NCBI GenBank assembly: GCA_025458585.1
Contig: JALOSD010000185.1
Coordinates: 1-5,030, forward strand
Direction of reading: 5' to 3'
DNA: 5,030 nt
Source of the DNA: Burkholderiaceae bacterium
GTDB lineage: Bacteria; Pseudomonadota; Gammaproteobacteria; Burkholderiales; Burkholderiaceae_C
The position numbers were made by a program, and so were the translations under genes. The notes below the pieces were generated by a model that did not search any database, was not told the DNA's origin, and saw only the letters and a list, made by a program, of their open reading frames with translations. Each line of letters starts with the position of its first letter. The first letter of the stretch is position 1. Shown here piece by piece: positions 1 through 5,030 of the stretch.

Positions 1-230
1 AGGAACAGGCCGCCGCCGTAGCCCATGTTGGCGATCAGGCCGGCCATCGAGATGAACGACGCCGCGCTCATCCAGTCGGCCGCGGTGGCCATGCCGTTGG
101 TCACCGGGTGCACGCTGCCGCCGGCGGCGTAGAACTCGCTCGTCGAGCCGGCGCGTGCCCAGATGGCGATGCCGATGTACAGCGCGAAGCTGAGACCGAC
201 GACGATGTAGATGGTGGTTTGCAGATCCAT
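1..230 (-). CDS. Sodium:solute symporter large subunit, N-terminal part (cut by window edge)
   Basis: This is the first 76 residues of a membrane transporter of the sodium:solute symporter (SSS) family, probably the VC_2705/ActP-like large subunit that moves a small organic acid such as acetate with sodium. The ATG is at 230-228, and GAGG lies about 6 nt upstream inside the end of the preceding gene. Residues about 6-25 form a hydrophobic first membrane helix. They are followed by the family-typical SEFYAAGG (31-38) and by NGMATAADWMSAASFISMAG (45-64), which resembles the start of the second helix with its small-residue sodium-site region. The gene lies 7 nt downstream of the DUF4212 small subunit; that pairing is the main reason to prefer this subfamily over plain ActP or PutP. 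The substrate cannot be read from this fragment. The remaining roughly 450-500 residues lie beyond position 1. Confidence 0.88.
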   Translation of the reverse strand, partial: MDLQTTIYIVVGLSFALYIGIAIWARAGSTSEFYAAGGSVHPVTNGMATAADWMSAASFISMAGLIANMGYGGGLF

Positions 231-237
231 GGTGGCC

Positions 238-492
238 TCAGTCCTCGTGCACGTCGAACTGACGGTCGATGTCGCCCATCTTCTTCGCGTAGTAGAAGAT
301 CAGCGCGATGAAGATGTAGATCGAGCCCTGGTGCGCGAACCAGAATCCGAGCGGGTAGCCGCCGAGGTGGATGTTGTTGAGCAGCGGCGCGAACAGGATG
401 CCGGCGCCGAACGAGACCAGGAACCAGATGATCAGGATCTTGGTCAGCAGGCCCAGCGTGGCTTTCCAGTAGCCCTGGGAGTCGTGTTTCAC
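238..492 (-). CDS. DUF4212 small subunit of sodium:solute symporter
   Basis: This 84-residue membrane protein belongs to the DUF4212 family (putative solute:sodium symporter small subunit), which is typically encoded just before an SSS large subunit, as here. Two membrane helices are visible, at about residues 15-35 (KILIIWFLVSFGAGILFA region) and 47-69. The second contains the family-like FWFAHQGSIYIF (50-61), and a charged tail ends in HED. The start is taken as GTG at 492-490 because a strong GGAGGAGG lies 6 nt upstream. The longer in-frame ATG at 570 would add 26 arginine-rich residues unlike the family and would place that ribosome site inside the gene. Length agrees with the family's usual 80-90 residues. 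The small subunit's biochemical role is not established; it presumably assembles with or stabilises the transporter in the inner membrane. Confidence 0.92.
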   Translation of the reverse strand: MKHDSQGYWKATLGLLTKILIIWFLVSFGAGILFAPLLNNIHLGGYPLGFWFAHQGSIYIFIALIFYYAKKMGDIDRQFDVHED

Positions 493-498
493 GGATTG

Positions 499-506
499 CC
501 TCCTCC
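499..506 (-). promoter_or_regulatory. Strong ribosome binding site (GGAGGAGG) for the DUF4212 gene
   Basis: On the minus strand GGAGGAGG is followed by a 6-nt spacer and a GTG codon at 492. It is the best Shine-Dalgarno match in the window and decides the start of the symporter small subunit in favour of GTG over the upstream ATG at 570. Confidence 0.88.
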
Positions 507-575
507 GAAACGATGATGGGATCACGAGCACAGCGTGAACCGCATCACGCCTGCGCCGCATCATCGGCATGCGCT

Positions 576-640
576 CTGACCCCCCTCTGACGCGATTCCA
601 ACGCCGCCTGACGCGGCGCTGAACGCCCGCTGACGACTCG
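576..640 (+). promoter_or_regulatory. Helically phased direct repeats, possible response-regulator binding array
   Basis: Reading the plus strand, CTGAC or a close variant begins at 576 (CTGACCC), 587 (CTGACGC), 598 (CCAACGC, degenerate), 608 (CTGACGC), 619 (CTGAACG) and 630 (CTGACGA). The spacings are 11, 11, 10, 11 and 11 nt, so the motif returns to one face of the helix each turn. The 8-mer CTGACGCG is exact at 587 and 608. The array sits about 85-145 nt upstream of the symporter start at 492, and no gene covers it. A 7-nt core plus a 4-nt spacer, in direct orientation, is the layout of pho boxes and other sites of OmpR/PhoB-family regulators, so an activator site for the symporter operon is the simplest reading. 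The regulator is not identified and the core differs from the PhoB core CTGTCAT. No convincing sigma-70 or sigma-54 promoter could be picked between the array and the gene. Confidence 0.42.
602..618. other. GC-rich inverted repeat within the intergenic region
   Basis: CGCCGC (602-607) and GCGGCG (613-618) pair perfectly around a 5-nt loop. It overlaps the phased repeat array. No T-run follows on the minus strand, so it is not a standard intrinsic terminator for the upstream operon. It may be a by-product of the GC-rich repeat units. Confidence 0.35.
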
Positions 641-653
641 CGGGTAAACCCGC
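640..653. other. Short inverted repeat downstream of the liu-type operon
   Basis: GCGGG (640-644) and CCCGC (649-653) form a 5-bp stem with loop TAAA; the T/A pair just inside can extend it to 6 bp. It lies about 45 nt past the stop codon of the isomerase-like gene, where a terminator would be expected. On the minus strand it is followed by GAGTCG rather than a T-run; the only T-run nearby (661-664) is on the plus-strand side. It may be a weak or Rho-assisted 3' end structure, and no proper intrinsic terminator is visible in the gap. Confidence 0.3.
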
Positions 654-696
654 AGCGATCTTTTCTCGATGTGGGATGGCGGCGCCGTGGCGGCGT

Positions 697-1341
697 TCAG
701 GTGCGCGCGACGCCGGGGCGCGGCGCGCCTTCGGCGTGCCACGCCGGGCCGTCGAACCATGGCTCGCCACGCATCGCGGCGGCGAGCATCGGCAACGCGT
801 CGAGACCCCAGAAGGCACGCCCGTCGACCTCGATCGTCGGCACGCCGAACACGCCGCGCGCGATCGCGGCGTCGGTCGAGGCGCGCAGCTCGGCCTTCAC
901 GTCGTCGCCGCGCGGATCACGCGTCGGCTGCAGCGTGGCGGCGAGCTCGTGCAGCCGCTGCGCATCGTTCGCGTCGGCGCCGCCGCCGCACCAGACGTGG
1001 CGCAGGATCGCCTCGACCACCCAGCGGTTCGGCGTGCCACCCGGTTCGCAGCAGGCAAGCGCGAGGCGCAGCAGCGCGAGCGGGTTGAACGGATGCTGCG
1101 CCGGCGTGTGGAACGCGAGGCCGTGGCGGTCGGCGAGCCACGCGCAGTGGCGGAAGGTCCAGGCGCGCTTCGGTTCGATCTCGGCGGGCCCCTTGTGGCC
1201 CCAGTGCGCGAGCAGGCCGGCGAACAGCACCGGGCGGTAGCGCACGTCGTAGCTCAGGCCTTCGAGCGCCTGCGGCAGCCGCTCGAACGCCAGGTAGACG
1301 AACGGCGAGACGGGGTCGAACCAGACGTCGAGCGTCTTCAC
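697..1341 (-). CDS. DsbA-fold 2-hydroxychromene-2-carboxylate isomerase-like protein
   Basis: This 214-residue protein belongs to the HCCA isomerase / kappa-class GST group of the thioredoxin (DsbA) fold. Family members carry out glutathione-dependent isomerisation in aromatic catabolism. The N-terminal strand and loop WFDPVSPFVYLAFE (7-20) carries the characteristic serine (S12) where thioredoxins have CxxC. NPLALLRLALA (86-96) lies in the inserted helical domain. GVFGVPTIEVDGRAFWGLD (163-181) holds the cis-proline loop (P168) and the typical FWG motif. The start is GTG at 1341-1339, which overlaps the TGA of the DUF1289 gene (GTGA), with almost no independent ribosome site, so translation probably depends on coupling. 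Reading further upstream in frame runs into out-of-frame DUF1289 sequence. The actual substrate is unknown; no aromatic-degradation genes are nearby, so naphthalene-type function should not be assumed. Confidence 0.9.
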   Translation of the reverse strand: MKTLDVWFDPVSPFVYLAFERLPQALEGLSYDVRYRPVLFAGLLAHWGHKGPAEIEPKRAWTFRHCAWLADRHGLAFHTPAQHPFNPLALLRLALACCEPGGTPNRWVVEAILRHVWCGGGADANDAQRLHELAATLQPTRDPRGDDVKAELRASTDAAIARGVFGVPTIEVDGRAFWGLDALPMLAAAMRGEPWFDGPAWHAEGAPRPGVART

Positions 1342-1562
1342 GTGCCGTCGTCGGTGCTCTGCGCCGCGTGGGTGCCGCGCACACTCATCAACGCGTGGCG
1401 CGGCGGCAACTGCGCCCACACCGCGCGCTTCTCGTCGTCGTCGAGCACGCCCCAGGCCACGATCTCGTCGATCGTGCGTGCGCAGCCGAGGCACCAGCCG
1501 GTGGCCTCGTCCATCCGGCACACGCTGATGCAGGGGCTCGGGACGCCGGCGGTGGTGCTCAT
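1338..1562 (-). CDS. DUF1289 small cysteine-cluster protein
   Basis: This 74-residue cytoplasmic protein is of the DUF1289 (YdhL-like) family. Four cysteines stand in the family arrangement, C11-x3-C15 and C24-x2-C27, within SPCISVCRMDEATGWCLGC (9-27). They are followed by the conserved TIDEIVAWGVLDDDEKRAVW (30-49) helical region and a variable tail. The cysteines suggest a small metal or iron-sulfur site, but no biochemical function is established. The ATG at 1562-1560 overlaps the TGA of the YbaK-like gene (ATGA), and the stop at 1340-1338 overlaps the next start (GTGA). The gene therefore sits in the middle of a tightly coupled chain. No clear Shine-Dalgarno sequence precedes it. The length is within the usual 60-90 residues for the family. 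Confidence 0.9.
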   Translation of the reverse strand: MSTTAGVPSPCISVCRMDEATGWCLGCARTIDEIVAWGVLDDDEKRAVWAQLPPRHALMSVRGTHAAQSTDDGT

Positions 1563-2050
1563 GCCGGTACGACGTCCGCGACGGGTGCGCCCGTGAGCGC
1601 CTCGAGCTGCGCCGGCGTCAGCTCGAACACGCCGTTCGGGTGCCCGGCCGCGGCCCAGATGACGTCGAAGCGGAACAGGTCGCGGTCGATCAGCGTGACC
1701 GGCGGCATCGCGTGCGCGATCGGCGCGACGCCGCCGATCGAGAAGCCGGTGGCCGCCTTGACGAAGTCGGCGTCGGCGCGCCCGACCGGTCCGACGAGCG
1801 CGGCGACCTTCTTCTCGTCGACGCGGCGGTCGCCCGAGGTCACGACGAGGACGGCGGCGTCGTCGGCCTTGCGGCGGAAGATCACGCTCTTGGCGATCTG
1901 GCCCACCTGCACGCCGAGCGCGTCGGCTGCTTCCTGCGACGTTCGGGCACTCGCCTCGAGCCAGCGCGGCGCGTGCGGGTGGCCGCGCTCGGCGAGCGCG
2001 CGCGTCACGCGCCGGAAGCCCTCGGGCCGCGATTCGAGCAGCTCGGTCAT
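1559..2050 (-). CDS. YbaK/ProX-family aminoacyl-tRNA deacylase
   Basis: This 163-residue protein has the YbaK/aminoacyl-tRNA synthetase-associated fold. Relatives act in trans to hydrolyse wrongly charged tRNAs (for example Cys- or Ala-tRNA-Pro), clearing translation errors in the cytosol. Visible family features are QIAKSVIFR (51-59) with the conserved lysine K54, DEKKVAAL (78-85), TGFSIGGVAPIAH (101-113) with the glycine-rich GGVAPI loop, and AAAGHPNGVFELTP (133-146) near the C-terminus. The last matches the AGxxN..F.L.P pattern of the family. The ATG at 2050-2048 overlaps the TGA of liuE (ATGA). The sequence seems nearer to the generic YbaK/EbsC branch than to E. coli YbaK itself, so the amino acid and tRNA specificity cannot be assigned and no gene symbol is given. 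Its presence in a leucine-degradation operon has no obvious pathway logic. Confidence 0.9.
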   Translation of the reverse strand: MTELLESRPEGFRRVTRALAERGHPHAPRWLEASARTSQEAADALGVQVGQIAKSVIFRRKADDAAVLVVTSGDRRVDEKKVAALVGPVGRADADFVKAATGFSIGGVAPIAHAMPPVTLIDRDLFRFDVIWAAAGHPNGVFELTPAQLEALTGAPVADVVPA

Positions 2051-2967
2051 GCCGGCACCCGCTTCGCGAGCACCGCACGGCCCACGCGCGAGACGGGCGG
2101 GCGGCCGAGCACGTCGCTGATGAAGGCGCCGGCGTCGACGAGCCTGTCGAGGTCGATGCCGGTGGCGACGCCGAGGCCGTTCAGCATGAACACCACGTCC
2201 TCGGTCGCGACGTTGCCGGTGGCGCCCTTCGCGTACGGGCAGCCGCCGAGGCCGGCGACGCTGGTGTCGAAGTGGTGCAGGCCGATCTCGAGGCAGGCGT
2301 AGATGTTGGCCAGCGCCTGGCCGTAGGTGTCGTGGAAGTGGCCGCTGACCTCGGCGAGCGGGTAGTGCTTCAGCGCGCGCTCGAGCGCCGCCTGCACCTT
2401 CCTCGGCGTGCCGACGCCGATCGTGTCGGCGACGCCGACGTGGTCGACGCCGATGCCCTTCATCAGCCGCACGACGTGCTCGACAGCGTCGGCGCCCACC
2501 TCGCCCTGGTACGGGCAGCCGAGCGCACACGAGATCGCGCCGCGCACCTTGAGCCCCGCGTCGTGCGCCGCCGCGACGACGGGTGCGAAGCGCTCGATGC
2601 TCTCGTCGATGCCGCAGTTGATGTTGCGCCGGCTGAAGGCCTCGCTCGCCGCGCCGAAGACGACGACCTCGTCGGGGCGCGTCGCGGCACCGCCGGCGAG
2701 CGCTGCCTCGAGCCCCTTCATGTTCGGCACGAGCACGCTGTAGCGCACGCCCGGTGCGCGGCGGATGCCGGCCATCACCTGCGCGTTGTCGGCCATCTGC
2801 GGCACCCACTTCGGGCTGACGTAGCTCGTGACCTCGATCTCGCGCAGGCCGGCCGCCTGCAGGCGGTGCACGAGCTCGATCTTGTGCGCGGCGTCGACCG
2901 GCTGCTTCTCGTTCTGCAGCCCGTCGCGCGGGCCGACCTCGACGATCGTGACGTGGCTGGGCAGCAT
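2047..2967 (-). CDS. liuE: Hydroxymethylglutaryl-CoA lyase
   Basis: This 306-residue enzyme (also called mvaB) cleaves 3-hydroxy-3-methylglutaryl-CoA to acetyl-CoA and acetoacetate, the last step of leucine breakdown. It is a TIM barrel of the DRE-TIM metallolyase group. Near the N-terminus, VEVGPRDGLQNE (9-20) supplies the catalytic arginine and metal-binding aspartate (R14, D15). GHFHDTYGQALAN (209-221) holds the metal histidines H210 and H212. SVAGLGGCPYAKGATGN (236-252) is the family signature with catalytic C243 and N252. Length matches the family (about 300). The start is ATG 2967, where VTIVEVGPRDG begins soon after; only a modest AGAAG lies 9 nt upstream. The gene follows the carboxylase alpha subunit by 44 nt, and its stop overlaps the next start. 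Because of the frameshift upstream, the same frame is open all the way to 5010, but the bona fide lyase begins here. Confidence 0.96.
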   Translation of the reverse strand: MLPSHVTIVEVGPRDGLQNEKQPVDAAHKIELVHRLQAAGLREIEVTSYVSPKWVPQMADNAQVMAGIRRAPGVRYSVLVPNMKGLEAALAGGAATRPDEVVVFGAASEAFSRRNINCGIDESIERFAPVVAAAHDAGLKVRGAISCALGCPYQGEVGADAVEHVVRLMKGIGVDHVGVADTIGVGTPRKVQAALERALKHYPLAEVSGHFHDTYGQALANIYACLEIGLHHFDTSVAGLGGCPYAKGATGNVATEDVVFMLNGLGVATGIDLDRLVDAGAFISDVLGRPPVSRVGRAVLAKRVPA

Positions 2968-2992
2968 CGCGGCGGTCTTCTGGCGAAAGAAG
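2968..2992 (-). promoter_or_regulatory. Weak liuE ribosome site within a small hairpin
   Basis: On the minus strand CTTCT (2992-2988) and AGAAG (2981-2977) can form a 5-bp stem around a 6-nt loop. The AGAAG arm is also the only Shine-Dalgarno candidate for liuE, 9 nt before its ATG at 2967. If the hairpin forms it would hide the site, so liuE would depend on ribosomes arriving from the upstream gene. The stem is short and this is only suggestive. Confidence 0.35.
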
Positions 2993-3011
2993 CGACGATG
3001 ATATCGGCGCG

Positions 3012-5010
3012 TCAGTCGACCGCCGCCAGGCGCAGCAGCTCTCCGCCTTCGGCCACCTGGTCGCCGACCGCATACAGCACCTGGTCGACGACGCCGTCGC
3101 GCGGCGCGGCGATCGTGTGCTCCATCTTCATCGCCTCCATCACGGCGAGCGGCTGGCCCGCCTTGACGGCATCGCCGGCGGCGACGAGCACGGCGACGAC
3201 CTTGCCCGGCATCGGCGCCGTCAGCCGGCCTTCGACCGCACCCTCGCCGGCGTGCGCGATGACGTCGTACTCCTCGACCGTGGCCGAGCCGCGGTCGGCA
3301 AACACGGCCACCGTCTCTGAGTGCGCGTAGACGGCGAGCCGTTCGCGCCGGTCGCCGAGCATCACGTCGAAGCGGTCGTCGCCGAGCGCGCGGCACTGCA
3401 GCGGCCACGCGTGCCCGCCGAGGCTCAGGTGCAGCGCACCGTCGTGCCCGCGCAGCAGCACCGCCGGCACGTGGCGCCCTTCGAGGTCGAGCTCGAAGCG
3501 CCGCCGCGCGCCGCCGACGATGCGCCAGCCGTCGCGGCGCGACCACGGGTCGGCGCCTTCGGCCGCCGCCTCGATCGCCAGTGCATGCGCGACGACGCCG
3601 GCCGCCGCCCACTCGGGCGGCAGCGGCGGTGCGCCGAACAGCACCGCGCGCTCGCGCTCGATCAGCGCGGTGTCGAGGTCGGCGGTGGCGAACGACGGGC
3701 TGGCGACGACGCGGCGCAGGAACGCGACGTTGGTCTGCAGGCCGACGATGTGCGTCGCCGCCAGCGCCGCGTCGAGCCGCGCGAGCGCCTGCGCGCGGTT
3801 CTCGCCCCAGACGATCAGCTTGGCGATCATCGAGTCGTAGTAGGGGCTGATCGCGTCGCCTTCGCGCACGCCGCTGTCGACGCGCACGGCAGCCGGGTCG
3901 TGCAGCGCGACGCTGGCGTCGTCGCGGCGGAAGGCGACGTGCGCGGGCCAGCGCAGCACGTGCATCGTGCATGCGCGCCTCGATCGCGTGGCCGCGGATG
4001 CGCAGTTGCTCCTGCAGACCCGGCAGCCACTGGGTCAGCGGCTCACCGGCGGCGACGCGCAGCTGCCACTCGACGAGGTCGTGGCCGGTGATCGCCTCGG
4101 TGACCGGGTGCTCGACCTGCAGCCGCGTGTTCATCTCCATGAAGTAGAAGCGGACGTCGCCGTCGCCGACCTCCTCGGCGATGAACTCGACCGTGCCGGC
4201 GCCGACGTAACCCACCGCCTTCGCCGCCGCCACCGCAGCCGCGCCCATCTCGGCGCGCTGCGCGTCGCTCAGACCAGGCGCCGGCGCTTCTTCGAGCACC
4301 TTCTGATGGCGGCGCTGCACCGAGCAGTCGCGCTCGAACAGGTGCACGCAGCGGCCGTGGGTGTCGGCGAAGACCTGGATCTCGATGTGCCGCGGGCGCG
4401 TGACGTAGCGCTCGACGAGCACGTGGTCGTCGCCGAAACTGGCCTTCGCCTCGCGCTGGCACGACGCCAGCGCGCTGGCGAAGTCCTCGGCCCGGTCGAC
4501 GCGGCGCATGCCGCGGCCGCCGCCGCCGGCGCTGGCCTTGATCAGCACCGGGTAGCCGATGCGATCGGCCTCGCGCGCGAGCAGCGCGGGGGCGTTGTCG
4601 TCGCCGTGGTAGCCGGGCACGAGCGGCACGCCGGCGTGGGCCATCAACGCCTTCGCCGCCGCCTTGCTGCCCATCGCGCGGATCGCCGACGGCGGCGGGC
4701 CGATGAAGACGACGCCGGCGTCGGCACAGGCCTGCGCGAAGCCCTCGTTCTCGCTCAGAAACCCGTAGCCGGGGTGGACGGCCTGCGCGCCGGTGGCGCG
4801 CGCGGCGTCGAGGATGCGCTGCCACTGCAGGTAGCTGTCGCGCGCCGCCGCGCCGCCGATGTGCACCGCCTCGTCGCACGCGTGCACGTGCTTCGCATGC
4901 ACGTCGGCGTCGGAGTAGACGGCGACGGTGCGCACGCCCAAGCGCCGCGCGGTGGCGGCGACGCGGCAGGCGATTTCGCCGCGGTTGGCGATCAGGATCT
5001 TCTTGAACAT
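3012..5010 (-). pseudogene. liuD: Frameshifted acyl-CoA (methylcrotonyl-CoA) carboxylase alpha subunit
   Basis: The intact protein would be the biotin carboxylase plus biotin carrier subunit that charges biotin with bicarbonate and ATP for 3-methylcrotonyl-CoA carboxylation. The first 348 residues (5010 to 3967) show FKKILIANRGEIACRV at the start, K116, K158, the GGGGRGM ATP loop (162-168), E275, EMNTRLQVEHPVTE (292-305) and GHAIEAR ending at R346. The second part (3965 to 3012, 317 residues in another frame) resumes with VLRWPAHV, SGVREGDAISPYYDSMIAKL, and a C-terminal biotinyl domain with MEAMKMEHT (lysine codon at 3128-3126) and PMPGKV. The usual AEDP..GFLPxTGT block between the parts is absent, consistent with a net loss of about 41 nt. 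The two parts plus the missing block total about 680 residues, as expected for this family. The methylcrotonyl assignment rests on adjacency to liuE; propionyl- or geranyl-CoA specificity is possible. No clear ribosome site precedes ATG 5010. There are no other stops or frame breaks, so the lesion is recent or an assembly error. Confidence 0.88.
3959..3972 (-). repeat. Tandem 7-nt repeat at the carboxylase frameshift junction
   Basis: On the minus strand ATGCACG occurs twice back to back (3972-3966 and 3965-3959), exactly where the biotin carboxylase frame breaks. The first copy encodes Met-His after R346; the second encodes Met-His in the resumed frame, leading into VLRWPAHV. In an intact gene such copies would flank the missing block, so the repeat probably marks the deletion end points. 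The ancestral sequence is not visible here. Confidence 0.7.
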
Positions 5011-5030
5011 GGCGTGAGAAGGTGTCGGTG

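Noticed and set aside
493..575. A sigma-70 (TTCACG, 17-nt spacer, TCATCG) or sigma-54 promoter before the symporter genes
   Set aside because: The -35/-10 matches are poor and no GG-N10-GC element with proper context was found, so no promoter is called.
640..664. Plus-strand intrinsic terminator (stem 640-653 followed by TTTT at 661-664)
   Set aside because: The stem is only 5-6 bp, the T-run is short and 7 nt away, and no plus-strand gene ends here; in the minus direction there is no T-run.
697..1521. A longer 274-residue isomerase starting at 1521
   Set aside because: The added N-terminus is out-of-frame DUF1289 sequence and does not resemble the family, whose first strand begins right after GTG 1341.
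669..1596. Long plus-strand open frames opposite the isomerase and DUF1289 genes
   Set aside because: They are arginine/alanine-rich shadows typical of GC-rich DNA, with no domain motifs; the minus strand holds recognisable proteins.
1559..3073. A 504-residue extension of the YbaK-like protein upstream to 3073
   Set aside because: The extra part is the off-frame shadow of liuE; the family start with MTELLES at 2050 overlaps the liuE stop as ATGA.
2272..4091. Large plus-strand open frames opposite liuE and the carboxylase
   Set aside because: No recognisable motif, skewed composition, and complete overlap with well-supported minus-strand genes.
2047..5010. A genuine 987-residue biotin carboxylase-HMG-CoA lyase fusion protein
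   Set aside because: The middle third is arginine-rich out-of-frame sequence, while the other frame over the same bases gives a clean carboxylase C-terminus with a biotinyl domain. The fusion is a frameshift artefact or lesion.

Overview
The window is a very GC-rich stretch with all recognisable genes on the minus strand. The codon style and protein families suggest a betaproteobacterium of the Burkholderiales (Rubrivivax/Leptothrix/Methylibium-like); this is an inference from composition and gene content, not a database result. Read in the direction of transcription (right to left) there are two tandem units.

Unit 1 (5010 down to 697) is the tail of a leucine/isovalerate degradation (liu-type) operon. 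It starts with the biotin-carrying alpha subunit of an acyl-CoA carboxylase, most likely methylcrotonyl-CoA carboxylase (liuD). Hydroxymethylglutaryl-CoA lyase (liuE) follows after a 44-nt gap. Next come a YbaK/ProX-type aminoacyl-tRNA deacylase, a small four-cysteine DUF1289 protein and a DsbA-fold 2-hydroxychromene-2-carboxylate isomerase-like protein. The last four genes are chained by three consecutive 4-nt stop/start overlaps (ATGA, ATGA, GTGA), so they look translationally coupled. Carboxylase and lyase would perform late steps of leucine catabolism: 3-methylcrotonyl-CoA to methylglutaconyl-CoA, then (after a hydratase not in the window) HMG-CoA to acetyl-CoA plus acetoacetate.

The carboxylase gene is broken as given. 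At about 3966 the reading frame shifts, and the conserved block that should follow the active-site arginine of the biotin carboxylase domain is missing (about 14 codons, net about 41 nt). A tandem ATGCACG ATGCACG marks the junction. The shifted frame has no stop and runs in frame into liuE, giving a spurious 987-residue chimera if read literally.

Unit 2 (492 down to the left edge) is a sodium:solute symporter pair: a complete DUF4212 small subunit and the first 76 residues of the large subunit. The roughly 200-nt gap upstream of it carries six CTGACGC-like units spaced 11, 11, 10, 11 and 11 nt apart. This is the arrangement expected for an OmpR/PhoB-type response regulator, and it is the most interesting non-coding signal here. 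No RNA gene, mobile element or CRISPR array was seen.
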